This document shows, one piece after another, positions 1 to 8,692 of a stretch of 14,724 nucleotides of DNA. Location: contig JABSSB010000152.1 in assembly GCA_013214715.1 (NCBI GenBank), positions 1 through 14,724 on the forward strand, read 5' to 3'. This DNA comes from Paracoccaceae bacterium. GTDB lineage: Bacteria; Pseudomonadota; Alphaproteobacteria; Rhodobacterales; Rhodobacteraceae. The first letter of the stretch is position 1, and the number at the start of each line of letters is the position of its first letter. The position numbers and the translations under genes were made by a program. The notes beneath the pieces were generated by a model, which saw only the letters and a program-made list of their open reading frames with translations, ran no database searches and was not told the DNA's origin.

Positions 1-139
1 CCAGAACCAGATGGGCGATTCTCTGGTCTTCGAAGGAAAAACCTTTTGGGAGATCGTCGAGCGTCGGGTCGCAACGACCCCGGATGCTCCGATGCTCCTC
101 GACGAACACGATCGTCAGCTCACCTTCAGCGAATACAAG
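1..139 (+). pseudogene. Fragment: start of an AMP-dependent acyl-CoA synthetase-like gene
   Basis: Residues 11-43 of the fused frame (KTFWEIVERR, then a TPDAP motif, then LTFSEY) have the typical layout of the first 40-50 residues of acyl-CoA synthetases / AMP-binding ligases, in which a 'TFxEY' helix start precedes the adenylation domain. Nothing of the catalytic domain follows; the frame passes straight into soxA at about 140. The assignment rests on recognition of this short N-terminal pattern, so it is moderate. It could be a true gene remnant, a recombination product or an assembly join. Confidence 0.55.
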
Positions 140-2521
140 TTGGCGGCTTTGGTCGCGGGGCGGGCTGGGGCGGATGTGATTCTGGCCGATGAAGATCTGC
201 GCATGGGCGGGCGACTTCTGGCCGAGATCGACCAGATTGATGGGCTGCCCGGGCCGGAATGGGCCGAAACGGTTCTGGCTGAGCTTTCAGCGATGGACAA
301 TGTCCGTCTGATGCCACGCACCGCTGTGACCGGGGTCTATGATGGCGGCACCTACGGGGCTTTGGAACAGCCCGGTGGGGCCGGCGGGCCAGAAGCGTGT
401 TTTTGGCGGATCGTTGCCAAGCGTTCGCTGCTGGCAGCGGGCGCTATTGAGCGTCCGGTGGCGTTTCGCAACAATGATCGCCCGGGCATCATGATGGCAG
501 GCGCCGTGCGCGCCTATCTCAACCGCTGGGGTGTGGCGCCGGGCAAATCGGTGACCGTGTTCGGCAATAATGACGGCGCGCATCGCACAGCGCGCGATCT
601 GATTGCGGCGGGCGTGCATGTCGCCGCGGTGATCGACAGCCGCCACGACGGCGCCGTGATGGGCGATTATCGCGTGATACGGGGTGGGCAGGTCTGCGAC
701 GCGCAGGGTCGCAAGCGGCTTGAAGGGATCACCGTCCGCACCGCCAGCGGTGAAGATCGCATTTCGACGGATTGTCTCGCCATGTCGGGCGGGTGGAACC
801 CGTCGGTCCATCTGACCTGCCATATGAACGGCCGTCCGCTCTGGCAGCAGGACATTCTGGGCTTTGTGCCCGATCCCGATGCCGTGCCGGGATTGGAGGC
901 GGCCGGGTCTTGCAACGGAGCCTTTGCTACCGCGGACTGTCTGGCCGAAGGCGCTGCGGCTGCGGGCCGGGCCTTGCAGGCGATGGGCTATAGCATGCCT
1001 GATGTGACGCCGCCGCAAGCCGAAGATGCGCCCTATCGCTTGGCAGACCTGTGGGCAGTTGGTGGCAAAGGCCGGGCCTGGCTGGATTTCCAGAACGATG
1101 TCACCGTCAAGGATGTCAAACAGGCGGCTGTCGAAAACTTCCGCTCGGTCGAGCATATGAAACGCTATACCACGCAAGGCATGGCGACTGATCAGGGCAA
1201 GAACTCCAATGTCGCTGCTTTGGCCGTGTTGGCGGATGCCACGGGGCGCGGCATCCCTGAGACCGGAACAACCACGTTCCGCCCGCCTTTTGTCCCTGTG
1301 CCAATCGCGGCTTTGGGCGCAGGGGCGCAGGGCAAGGGCTTCGCGCCAGAGCGGTTCACGACCTCTCACGCCGCAACAGCGGATCGCAAGGCCCCGATGA
1401 TCGAGGCCGGTTTGTGGTATCGCCCCAGCTATTTCCCCGAGGAGGGAGAAACCACCTGGCGCGAAAGCTGCGACCGGGAAGTCAGGATGGTACGCGAAGC
1501 GGTGGGGATCGCGGATGTCTCGACCCTTGGCAAGATCGATATTCAAGGCCCAAATGCGGCGGAATTGCTGAACTTTGTCTATGCAAATGGCTTTACGACG
1601 TTGAAGCCGGGGCGCGTTCGCTATGGCTTGATGCTGCGCGAAGACGGGCATGTGATGGATGACGGCACCACCGCGCGATTGGGTGAGCACCATTATTTGA
1701 TGACCACGACCACTGCCGCCGCCGGTCAGGTGATGCGGCATCTGGAATTTGTCTCCCAGGTTCTGAAACCGGGTTGGGAGGTGGCGCTCGCTTCTGCCAC
1801 CGAGCAATGGGCGCAGTTTGCCATTGCAGGGCCCAAGGCCTGGGCGGTTCTGGATCAGATCCTCGACACTCCGCCTAACCGGGAAGAGTGGCCCTTCATG
1901 TCGTGTGGGCCTGTTCAGGTCGGCGGCGTGGACGGGCGACTTTTCCGGATTTCTTTCTCGGGCGAATTGGGGTTCGAACTGGCGGTGCCCGCGCGATTTG
2001 GCACGTCGCTTTTTGACGCGTTGGTCGAAACTGCCGAAAGCCTTGGCGGCGGCGTCTACGGGATGGAGGCGCTGAACGTCCTTCGGATCGAAAAAGGGTT
2101 CATCACCCATGCCGAAATCCACGGGCGCACCACTGCTTTTGATATCGGGATGGGACGTATGGTCTCGGAAAAGAAAGACTGCATCGGCAAGACAATGTCC
2201 AAACGTCCCGGACTGCTGGACCCGCAGCGCGAGAGGCTGGTCGGGCTGGAGCCCGTGGGCGAAAAGACGCAGCTTTTGGCCGGGGCGCATCTGTATCCTA
2301 CGGAGGGTGACGTCACACCGCAGGCCGATCAGGGCTATCTGACCTCGGTCGCCTATTCGCCCACGCTGGGCCATCCGATCGCGTTGGCTTTCGTCAAGGG
2401 CGGTCCGGAGCGGCATGGTGAGACCTTGCGCATGGTCGACAAACTGCGGGGGGTCGAAACGCTGGTGGTCCTGCGCGATCCCGTATTCTTTGATCCTGAA
2501 GGAGGGCGCGTCCGTGCGTGA
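11..2521 (+). CDS. soxA: Sarcosine oxidase alpha subunit, N-terminally truncated and fused to a foreign start
   Basis: From about residue 44 to the end (836) this reads as the alpha subunit of heterotetrameric sarcosine oxidase, a cytoplasmic enzyme that oxidatively demethylates sarcosine and transfers the one-carbon unit to tetrahydrofolate. Residues 44-330 are the dinucleotide-binding part, 370-395 a conserved linker around VEHMKRYTTQGM, and about 445-836 the GcvT-like folate-binding half. Family members are close to 1000 residues. Here the N-terminal ferredoxin-like domain and the GxGPAG Rossmann loop are absent, and residues 1-43 resemble the start of an AMP-dependent acyl-CoA synthetase instead. 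The frame is also open upstream of 11 to the window edge, so the true start is uncertain; no ribosome binding site is visible in the ten bases before the ATG. soxG follows with an 8-base overlap. Identity of the main part is secure; whether the fusion is real, and whether the protein works, is not. Confidence 0.9.
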   Translation: MGDSLVFEGKTFWEIVERRVATTPDAPMLLDEHDRQLTFSEYKLAALVAGRAGADVILADEDLRMGGRLLAEIDQIDGLPGPEWAETVLAELSAMDNVRLMPRTAVTGVYDGGTYGALEQPGGAGGPEACFWRIVAKRSLLAAGAIERPVAFRNNDRPGIMMAGAVRAYLNRWGVAPGKSVTVFGNNDGAHRTARDLIAAGVHVAAVIDSRHDGAVMGDYRVIRGGQVCDAQGRKRLEGITVRTASGEDRISTDCLAMSGGWNPSVHLTCHMNGRPLWQQDILGFVPDPDAVPGLEAAGSCNGAFATADCLAEGAAAAGRALQAMGYSMPDVTPPQAEDAPYRLADLWAVGGKGRAWLDFQNDVTVKDVKQAAVENFRSVEHMKRYTTQGMATDQGKNSNVAALAVLADATGRGIPETGTTTFRPPFVPVPIAALGAGAQGKGFAPERFTTSHAATADRKAPMIEAGLWYRPSYFPEEGETTWRESCDREVRMVREAVGIADVSTLGKIDIQGPNAAELLNFVYANGFTTLKPGRVRYGLMLREDGHVMDDGTTARLGEHHYLMTTTTAAAGQVMRHLEFVSQVLKPGWEVALASATEQWAQFAIAGPKAWAVLDQILDTPPNREEWPFMSCGPVQVGGVDGRLFRISFSGELGFELAVPARFGTSLFDALVETAESLGGGVYGMEALNVLRIEKGFITHAEIHGRTTAFDIGMGRMVSEKKDCIGKTMSKRPGLLDPQRERLVGLEPVGEKTQLLAGAHLYPTEGDVTPQADQGYLTSVAYSPTLGHPIALAFVKGGPERHGETLRMVDKLRGVETLVVLRDPVFFDPEGGRVRA
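137..145 (+). other. Chimeric junction between ligase-like start and soxA
   Basis: The encoded protein changes family within a few codons: up to Lys43 (codon 137-139) it resembles an acyl-CoA synthetase, and from Leu44-Ala46 (140-148) it matches the stretch of SoxA that normally follows the GxGPAGLAA loop. Reading frame is kept. An Ala/Leu-rich GC-rich stretch is plausible in both parent genes at this point, which would allow joining by short homology; that part is inference. Confidence 0.6.
2499..2505 (+). promoter_or_regulatory. Ribosome binding site deciding the soxG GTG start
   Basis: AAGGAGG sits inside the last codons of soxA, 8 bases before GTG 2514. It is a near-perfect Shine-Dalgarno sequence and rules out upstream in-frame starts. 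Confidence 0.8.
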
Positions 2522-3059
2522 TCTGACCCCCCAAAGCCCCGCGCAGGGTCTGGTGCCGCTGAGCATCGGTTCGGTCAGCTTGAGCGAAGCAGAGCTCGGC
2601 GCCATAACATTGCTGACCCCGTGGCGTGGGCAGGACGATGCGGCCGCGGCCGCGCTGAAGGCCGCGCATGGCATGGCGATGCCCGCGGCCGGTCGCGCCA
2701 CAGGCAAAGAAGGCGCGCGCGCGATCTGGTTCGGCAAGGATCAAATCATGCTGGCCGGGCCGGAGCCTGATGCGCGCCTTGCGGCACATTGCGCCTTGGT
2801 CGACCAATCAGATGCTTGGGCTTGCTTGAGGCTGGAAGGCGATGCGGTGGAGGCCGTGATGGCGCGGCTTGTGGCTGTCGATCTGCGGCAGCGTCACTTC
2901 AAACGCGGCCACGCGATCCGCAGCGATCTGGGCCATATGCCTTGTTCCGTCACGCGGGTTGGCGATAAGGCCATGTTGATCATGGTGTTCCGGTCAATGG
3001 CGAAAAGCGCGGTGCATGAGCTGCGCAATGCGATGGAAGCCGTGGCCGCACGCGGGTAA
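2514..3059 (+). CDS. soxG: Sarcosine oxidase gamma subunit
   Basis: This 181-residue protein is the gamma subunit of heterotetrameric sarcosine oxidase, a small cytoplasmic partner of SoxA with a fold related to folate-binding GcvT proteins. Recognisable parts are the start (RDLTPQSPAQG), an 'ITLLTPWRGQ' segment, an 'AIWFGKDQIMLAGP' strand and the closing 'MVFRSMAKSAVHELRNAM' helix. The open frame extends further upstream, but the start chosen is GTG at 2514 because a full AAGGAGG lies 8 bases before it and the earlier part gives non-protein-like sequence inside soxA. The overlap with the soxA stop (2519-2521) suggests translational coupling, so the two subunits would be made together even though soxA is altered at its 5' end. 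Position directly after soxA fits the usual soxB-soxD-soxA-soxG order. Confidence 0.92.
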   Translation: MRDLTPQSPAQGLVPLSIGSVSLSEAELGAITLLTPWRGQDDAAAAALKAAHGMAMPAAGRATGKEGARAIWFGKDQIMLAGPEPDARLAAHCALVDQSDAWACLRLEGDAVEAVMARLVAVDLRQRHFKRGHAIRSDLGHMPCSVTRVGDKAMLIMVFRSMAKSAVHELRNAMEAVAARG

Positions 3060-3098
3060 CCTTGGTCACGTTTCACGATTCGACCAAAGAGGCCCAAG

Positions 3099-3398
3099 AT
3101 GCTCAGACCTTCCGCGATTGCTTTGACCCTGATCCTGCCACTATCCGTGCAGGCGCAGTCCAAACAGGAGGATTGCGGATATCAAGGGCAGGTCGCCAAA
3201 GCCATTCAGGACGCGCGGCTGGCGCGGGTCAAGGAAGGTGATGTGGCGAGCCATATTGCCGCGCAAAGCCCAAGCTGGCCTGACAAATACAACACGGCCA
3301 TCCCGTTGATGACGCCCTGGGTTTATGAACAGCGCATGCGGGATCTGCGCCGCGAGGATCTGGGTGTGCTATGGACGACGATGTGCATGGCGGGCTGA
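3099..3398 (+). CDS. Small exported protein of unknown function
   Basis: This 99-residue protein has a clear signal peptide (residues 1-19, positively charged start, hydrophobic core, cleavage expected after Val-Gln-Ala), so the mature part of about 80 residues should be periplasmic or secreted. The mature chain is mostly charged and helical in character and has two cysteines, Cys26 near its start and Cys96 three residues from the end, which could form a disulfide closing the chain. An AAAGAGG lies 6 bases before the ATG. It stands alone between soxG and dnaG on the same strand. I do not recognise a functional domain; the family appears to be a roseobacter hypothetical, but that is from general impression only. 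Confidence 0.75.
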   Translation: MLRPSAIALTLILPLSVQAQSKQEDCGYQGQVAKAIQDARLARVKEGDVASHIAAQSPSWPDKYNTAIPLMTPWVYEQRMRDLRREDLGVLWTTMCMAG

Positions 3399-3404
3399 CA
3401 GGTC

Positions 3405-3435
3405 TTGGCAGGGCTGCGCTGGCGCGCCATATACT
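3405..3435 (+). promoter_or_regulatory. Possible sigma-70 promoter placed for a leaderless dnaG mRNA
   Basis: TTGGCA (3405-3410) and TATACT (3430-3435) each match five of six bases of the -35 and -10 consensus, with a rather long 19-base spacer. Transcription would start about seven bases after the -10, that is at the dnaG ATG (3441). There is no Shine-Dalgarno sequence before that ATG, and an in-frame TAA at 3435-3437 excludes an earlier start. Both facts fit leaderless translation. Confidence 0.45.
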
Positions 3436-3440
3436 AAATC

Positions 3441-5393
3441 ATGAGTCTGCCCCCCGGATTTCTTGACGAGCTGCGCAACCGCACATCCCTGTCGGATGTG
3501 GTGGGTCGCAAAGTGGTTTGGGACAGCCGCAAATCACAGCCCGGCAAGGGCGATATGTGGGCGCCGTGCCCGTTTCATCAGGAAAAAACCGCCTCTTTCC
3601 ATGTCGATGACAAGAAAGGGTTTTACTATTGTTTTGGCTGCCATGCGAAGGGCAATGCCTTCAATTTCATCATGGAAACCGAAAACGTCCCCTTCATGGA
3701 GGCCGTTGAAATTCTGGCCCGCGAGGCCGGGATGCAGATGCCGGCCCGCGATCCTCGCGCGCAGCAGAAAGCTGATCGCCACGCGCAATTGGTCGATGTG
3801 GTCGAAGAGGCCACGCAGTTTTTCCGGCTTCAGCTGAAAACGGGCGCAGGGTCCGATGCGCGGGCCTATCTGACGCGGCGTGGCCTGTCAGAAGCGGCGC
3901 TGGACCGGTGGGAGATCGGGTTTGCCCCCGACGCGTGGCAGGGGTTGTGGGATCATCTGACCGGCAAAGGCATCGCCGCCGATCTGATCCTTGAGGCTGG
4001 GCTGGCCAAACCGTCGCAGAAAAAAGATCGCCCCTATGACACCTTCCGCAACCGGATCATGTTCCCGATCCGGGATTCGCGGGGGCGTGGGATGGCTTTC
4101 GGCGGGCGTGCGATGGACCCCGGAGACAATGCCAAATACCTCAATTCGCCAGAAACGCCGCTGTTTGATAAATCTCGTGTCCTGTTCAACCACGGACCAG
4201 CCCGCGCCGCATCCGGCAAGGGCCAGCCTTTGATCGTCGCCGAAGGCTATATGGATGTGATCGCGCTGAGCGAAGCGGGGTTCGCAGCGTCTGTCGCGCC
4301 GCTGGGCACGGCGGTGACCGAACATCACTTGCAGCTTTTGTGGCGCATGTCTGATGAGCCGATCATCGCTCTGGACGGGGATACGGCCGGGCTTCGGGCG
4401 GCGATGCGGACAGTTGATCTGGCGCTGCCGCTGTTGCAGGCGGGCAAATCCTTGCGCTTTGCTATCATGCCCGACGGGCAGGACCCGGACGATCTGCTGC
4501 GGGCCAAAGGGCCGGATGCTGTGCGCGCGGTTCTGGAGGCGGCGCAGCCATTGGTCGATCTGCTGTGGCGACGTGAGACCGAAGGCAAAAGCTTTGACAG
4601 CCCGGAACGCAAGGCGGCCTTGGACAAGGCACTGGCAGATAAAACCCGCTTGATCCAGGATCCCGGACTGCGCGGGCATTATGATCAGGCGCTGAGAGAT
4701 CTGAAATGGCAGTTGTTTCGCGCCCGCCCGAAATCCGGTGCGCAGCAGGGCAAGACGCCGTGGCGGCGCGGCGCGATGCCCAGCCTGCCTACGGCCTCAA
4801 CCAAGACATCGCCCCATGTCACCGGCGGACCAGAGCTTGAAGCCGAATTTCACCAGCGTGCTGTGCTGGCGGCCGCGCTTGTGACCCCGGATGTCGTGAT
4901 CGAATTCGAACATCGGATTGCCTCCATGCGCTGCACCGATCCGGATATGGACCGGCTACGGGCGCTGATCCTGACCCATGCGATCACCGACCCGGACAAT
5001 TTGCGCGATATTGTCGTGAATGATCTGGGTCAGGGTGCTCTTGAAAAACTTCTGTCGCATCGCCATGTCGCGATCAGCCCGGCGATGCGCCGACCCGGGG
5101 ATTTGGATATCGCCCGGATGACACTCTCGGAAGAGCTGGCCAAGCTTGATGCTCAGGCCGGGCTGAAGACAGAAATGGCAGAGGCTGTTGAAGACCTTTC
5201 AGATCTGCCGGATGAAACCCTGTCATGGCGCCTGAATGAGGCTGCCGAAGCCGCCAATAACGCGCGGCGCAGTCAGCATGAGGATAAGGCCGTATATGAC
5301 ACTGCCGAAAACGGGTTGAGGATCAATCGTGCCGAACGGGCCGCACTGGATGCGTTGCTTTCGCGCATCCGCGGCGACAAGCCGTCGGGCTAA
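3441..5393 (+). CDS. dnaG: DNA primase
   Basis: DnaG synthesises the RNA primers for chromosome replication, working with the DnaB helicase at the fork. The 650-residue length is normal for the family. The N-terminal CHC2-type zinc finger is intact (Cys43, His46, Cys64, Cys67, within CPFH and CFGC motifs). The catalytic core follows, with the RNA-polymerase-domain motif around TFRNRIMFPI (201-210), and the Toprim domain carries EGYMD (Glu268) and the metal-binding DGDTAG (Asp312, Asp314). A variable, charged linker (about 420-470) precedes a helical C-terminal part expected to bind DnaB. The ATG is fixed by an in-frame stop six bases upstream and by the typical MSLPPGFLDELR start. It lacks a ribosome binding site. 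It is followed 114 bases later by rpoD, a classic pairing. Confidence 0.98.
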   Translation: MSLPPGFLDELRNRTSLSDVVGRKVVWDSRKSQPGKGDMWAPCPFHQEKTASFHVDDKKGFYYCFGCHAKGNAFNFIMETENVPFMEAVEILAREAGMQMPARDPRAQQKADRHAQLVDVVEEATQFFRLQLKTGAGSDARAYLTRRGLSEAALDRWEIGFAPDAWQGLWDHLTGKGIAADLILEAGLAKPSQKKDRPYDTFRNRIMFPIRDSRGRGMAFGGRAMDPGDNAKYLNSPETPLFDKSRVLFNHGPARAASGKGQPLIVAEGYMDVIALSEAGFAASVAPLGTAVTEHHLQLLWRMSDEPIIALDGDTAGLRAAMRTVDLALPLLQAGKSLRFAIMPDGQDPDDLLRAKGPDAVRAVLEAAQPLVDLLWRRETEGKSFDSPERKAALDKALADKTRLIQDPGLRGHYDQALRDLKWQLFRARPKSGAQQGKTPWRRGAMPSLPTASTKTSPHVTGGPELEAEFHQRAVLAAALVTPDVVIEFEHRIASMRCTDPDMDRLRALILTHAITDPDNLRDIVVNDLGQGALEKLLSHRHVAISPAMRRPGDLDIARMTLSEELAKLDAQAGLKTEMAEAVEDLSDLPDETLSWRLNEAAEAANNARRSQHEDKAVYDTAENGLRINRAERAALDALLSRIRGDKPSG

Positions 5394-5409
5394 AACGCGT
5401 TTTGCACAA

Positions 5410-5479
5410 GAATCTCGCCCCGGAACCAGATAACACTATATGCGAATCACCGCCCTTCTGGTGATTCGGTGACCGAATC
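5410..5479 (+). promoter_or_regulatory. dnaG-rpoD intergenic region with four GANTC sites
   Basis: GANTC, the methylation site of the alphaproteobacterial cell-cycle methyltransferase CcrM, occurs at 5410-5414, 5444-5448, 5463-5467 and 5475-5479. With about 60 percent GC, roughly 0.4 sites would be expected by chance in a 114-base gap. An AT-rich stretch (5431-5441, TAACACTATAT) lies between the first and second sites and may include the rpoD -10 element, but no convincing -35 partner was found, so no promoter is called. Confidence 0.4.
5444..5479 (+). repeat. Two overlapping, mutually exclusive inverted repeats upstream of rpoD
   Basis: GAATCACC (5444-5451) pairs perfectly with GGTGATTC (5460-5467) across an 8-base loop. 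GATTCGG (5463-5469) pairs perfectly with CCGAATC (5473-5479) across a 3-base loop. The shared arm 5463-5467 means only one hairpin can form at a time. Neither is followed by a T run, so neither is a typical terminator. They lie 16-28 bases before the rpoD ribosome binding site. Confidence 0.6.
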
Positions 5480-5495
5480 GCCCCGTTGCCCTCTC

Positions 5496-5500
5496 AGGAG
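5496..5500 (+). promoter_or_regulatory. rpoD ribosome binding site
   Basis: AGGAG lies 7 bases before the ATG at 5508. A second ATG at 5504 is only 3 bases away, out of frame, and reaches a stop after six codons, so the spacing favours 5508 as the rpoD start. Confidence 0.75.
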
Positions 5501-5507
5501 CCCATGA

Positions 5508-7498
<1,991 letters not shown>

Positions 7499-7502
<4 letters not shown>

Positions 7503-8014
7503 TCGGCATGACGCCCTCTGTGAGTTGGACAAAAGCAGGGCTATGGCTCTGCTTTTTTCTTGGGGCCAAGGCGAGCGTGGCCTGCGACGGGGACGTGCTG
7601 CTGGCCTGTGACATGGCCGGGTCGTCCAAGCAGTTGGAGACCTGTTTGATAGGCGATCGCGTCCGCTATGCGTTTGGAGCTGCTGACATGCCGGACCTGG
7701 TGCTTGAGCGCCATGTGCGCGACGTCCTGTACGAGCCGTGGCCGGGCGTCGGGCGGTCGATCTGGCATGTGACGGGCTTCCAGGTTGACGACATCACGTA
7801 TCGCGTTTTTCTGAATATTGACAGGCTCTCTGATCCGCCGGGCGCGCAGTCTGCGGGTGTCATCGTGGAGCAGAACGGAGAGGAGCTGGCGCGGCTGGAC
7901 TGCGATCCGGCCACAATTCGCGGTGCGGGCGACCCGTCACCGGTATTTTTCGCCAAAGAAAAGGCGGGTCAGGTTTATGATCGGGACGGTCAGGTTTGGC
8001 GCGATCTGCGGTGA
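7499..8014 (+). CDS. Exported cysteine-containing protein of unknown function
   Basis: The frame begins with GTG at 7499, overlapping the rpoD stop, or with ATG at 7508; a GGAG at 7485-7488 is 10 bases from the GTG and favours it weakly. The 171-residue product has a signal peptide (to about residue 28, cleavage after Ala-Ser-Val-Ala), so it should be periplasmic. The mature part begins with a cysteine and has four in total (Cys29, 37, 49, 135). The pattern LLACDM..GSSKQLETC...GDRVRYAFG is one I associate with a widespread family of small exported hypotheticals; no activity is known to me. The odd point is the strong terminator at 7531-7558, inside the signal peptide codons: transcripts from rpoD should mostly stop before the gene is completed. 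It may depend on readthrough, on ribosomes covering the hairpin, or on an unseen start or promoter further down. Confidence 0.75.
7531..7558 (+). terminator. Intrinsic terminator of rpoD, inside the next gene
   Basis: An 11-base stem, AAAAGCAGGGC (7531-7541) with GCTCTGCTTTT (7546-7556), contains one G-T wobble and closes a 4-base TATG loop; it runs into six T residues (7553-7558). This is the textbook form of a rho-independent terminator and lies 28 bases past the rpoD stop. It also encodes the hydrophobic core of the signal peptide of the following gene. Confidence 0.8.
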
Positions 8015-8144
8015 GCTGACGCAGGGGGCACCCATCTTGAACCAGCCGAAAAATCACGATCTAGAGAATAGGATATCGCATAACCCGTTTGTGACACTGG
8101 TTTTGCTGTCTGGACGTTATGTTATGGACAAAGAACTTGATGTC

Positions 8145-8149
8145 GGAGG
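8145..8149 (+). promoter_or_regulatory. Ribosome binding site for the 8154 gene
   Basis: GGAGG lies 4 bases before ATG 8154. It is the only strong site nearby and supports starting the protein at its signal peptide. Confidence 0.55.
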
Positions 8150-8153
8150 TCTT

Positions 8154-8576
8154 ATGACACGCTCTTTGATCGCAGGTCTGCTTGCAGCGGCTTTGATTGT
8201 TCCGTCTCAGGCGATGGCGTTTCGGTCGTGGAACCAGCATGACGTGGTAGATGTGGGCAACGGCGTTTTCGAGGTCATTGCGCGCGTTGGCAACCAGCCG
8301 TTGGATTATTGGTGCGCCGCAGGTGACTATGCTCGCCGCGTATTGAATGCCCGTACACCTGACAAAGTTTATGTCTGGAGGCCAGAAGGTCCCTCGACTG
8401 TGCGCGCCACCTATCGCGCGGTGCAGTTTTCCATGTCCGTCCCCCCCAGCGGAGTGGCGCCCCCCAGCTTTTCGATCAACGTCAAGAAGGTCGGCGAAAA
8501 CATGGCCGTGAGCTTTGCCGAAGGTTATTGCACCGATAGCGCGTTCTATTTCCTGGCAGCACCGAACGATCGCTGA
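8154..8576 (+). CDS. Small exported protein of unknown function
   Basis: The 140-residue product has a clear signal peptide (residues 1-22, cleavage near Gln-Ala-Met-Ala), so it is likely periplasmic. The mature region contains two cysteines (Cys54 in DYWCAAGDYA and Cys126 in EGYCTDS), compatible with one disulfide, and a proline-rich turn near 97-105. The start is ATG 8154, preceded by GGAGG at 8145-8149 with a short 4-base gap. The frame is open further upstream, with another ATG at 8124, but that would put charged residues ahead of the signal peptide and has no ribosome binding site. The 139-base gap before it has AT-rich sequence that could hold a promoter; no clear pair of boxes was seen. 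I do not recognise the family. Confidence 0.75.
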   Translation: MTRSLIAGLLAAALIVPSQAMAFRSWNQHDVVDVGNGVFEVIARVGNQPLDYWCAAGDYARRVLNARTPDKVYVWRPEGPSTVRATYRAVQFSMSVPPSGVAPPSFSINVKKVGENMAVSFAEGYCTDSAFYFLAAPNDR

Positions 8577-8635
8577 CCCTTGATCTTGGGGCATGGCAAT
8601 CAAGACAACGCTACCCATTGCGGTTGAAGCGTATC

Positions 8636-8644
8636 TGTGGATAA
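8636..8644 (-). promoter_or_regulatory. Consensus DnaA box upstream of nrdR
   Basis: The minus strand reads TTATCCACA, an exact match to the strong DnaA-binding consensus. A TCCACA half (8659-8664) lies downstream in the opposite orientation, giving an inverted TGTGGA...TCCACA pair. The box lies 48 bases before the nrdR start codon, where it could overlap an nrdR promoter. Function is inferred from the sequence match only. Confidence 0.5.
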
Positions 8645-8692
8645 CTAAGCGTAAGCCGTCCACAAGACGCCTCATTCCTAGGGAGATTTCCC

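Noticed and set aside
287..2737. An 816-codon open frame on the minus strand opposite soxA
   Set aside because: The translation is rich in Arg, His and Pro with no recognisable motif, while the plus strand gives a clear SoxA. It is the usual antisense shadow of a high-GC gene.
3061..3088. Possible terminator after soxG (TTGGTC pairing with GACCAA)
   Set aside because: The stem has only six base pairs, the loop is 14 bases, and no T run follows.
5392..5403. Palindrome AAAACGCGTTTT overlapping the dnaG stop codon
   Set aside because: A perfect palindrome with no loop and weak A-T outer pairs would not make a stable hairpin; the T run is short. It is probably chance.
8579..8604. Inverted repeat CTTGAT...ATCAAG after the 8154-8576 gene as a terminator
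   Set aside because: There are only six base pairs, a 14-base loop, and no following T run.
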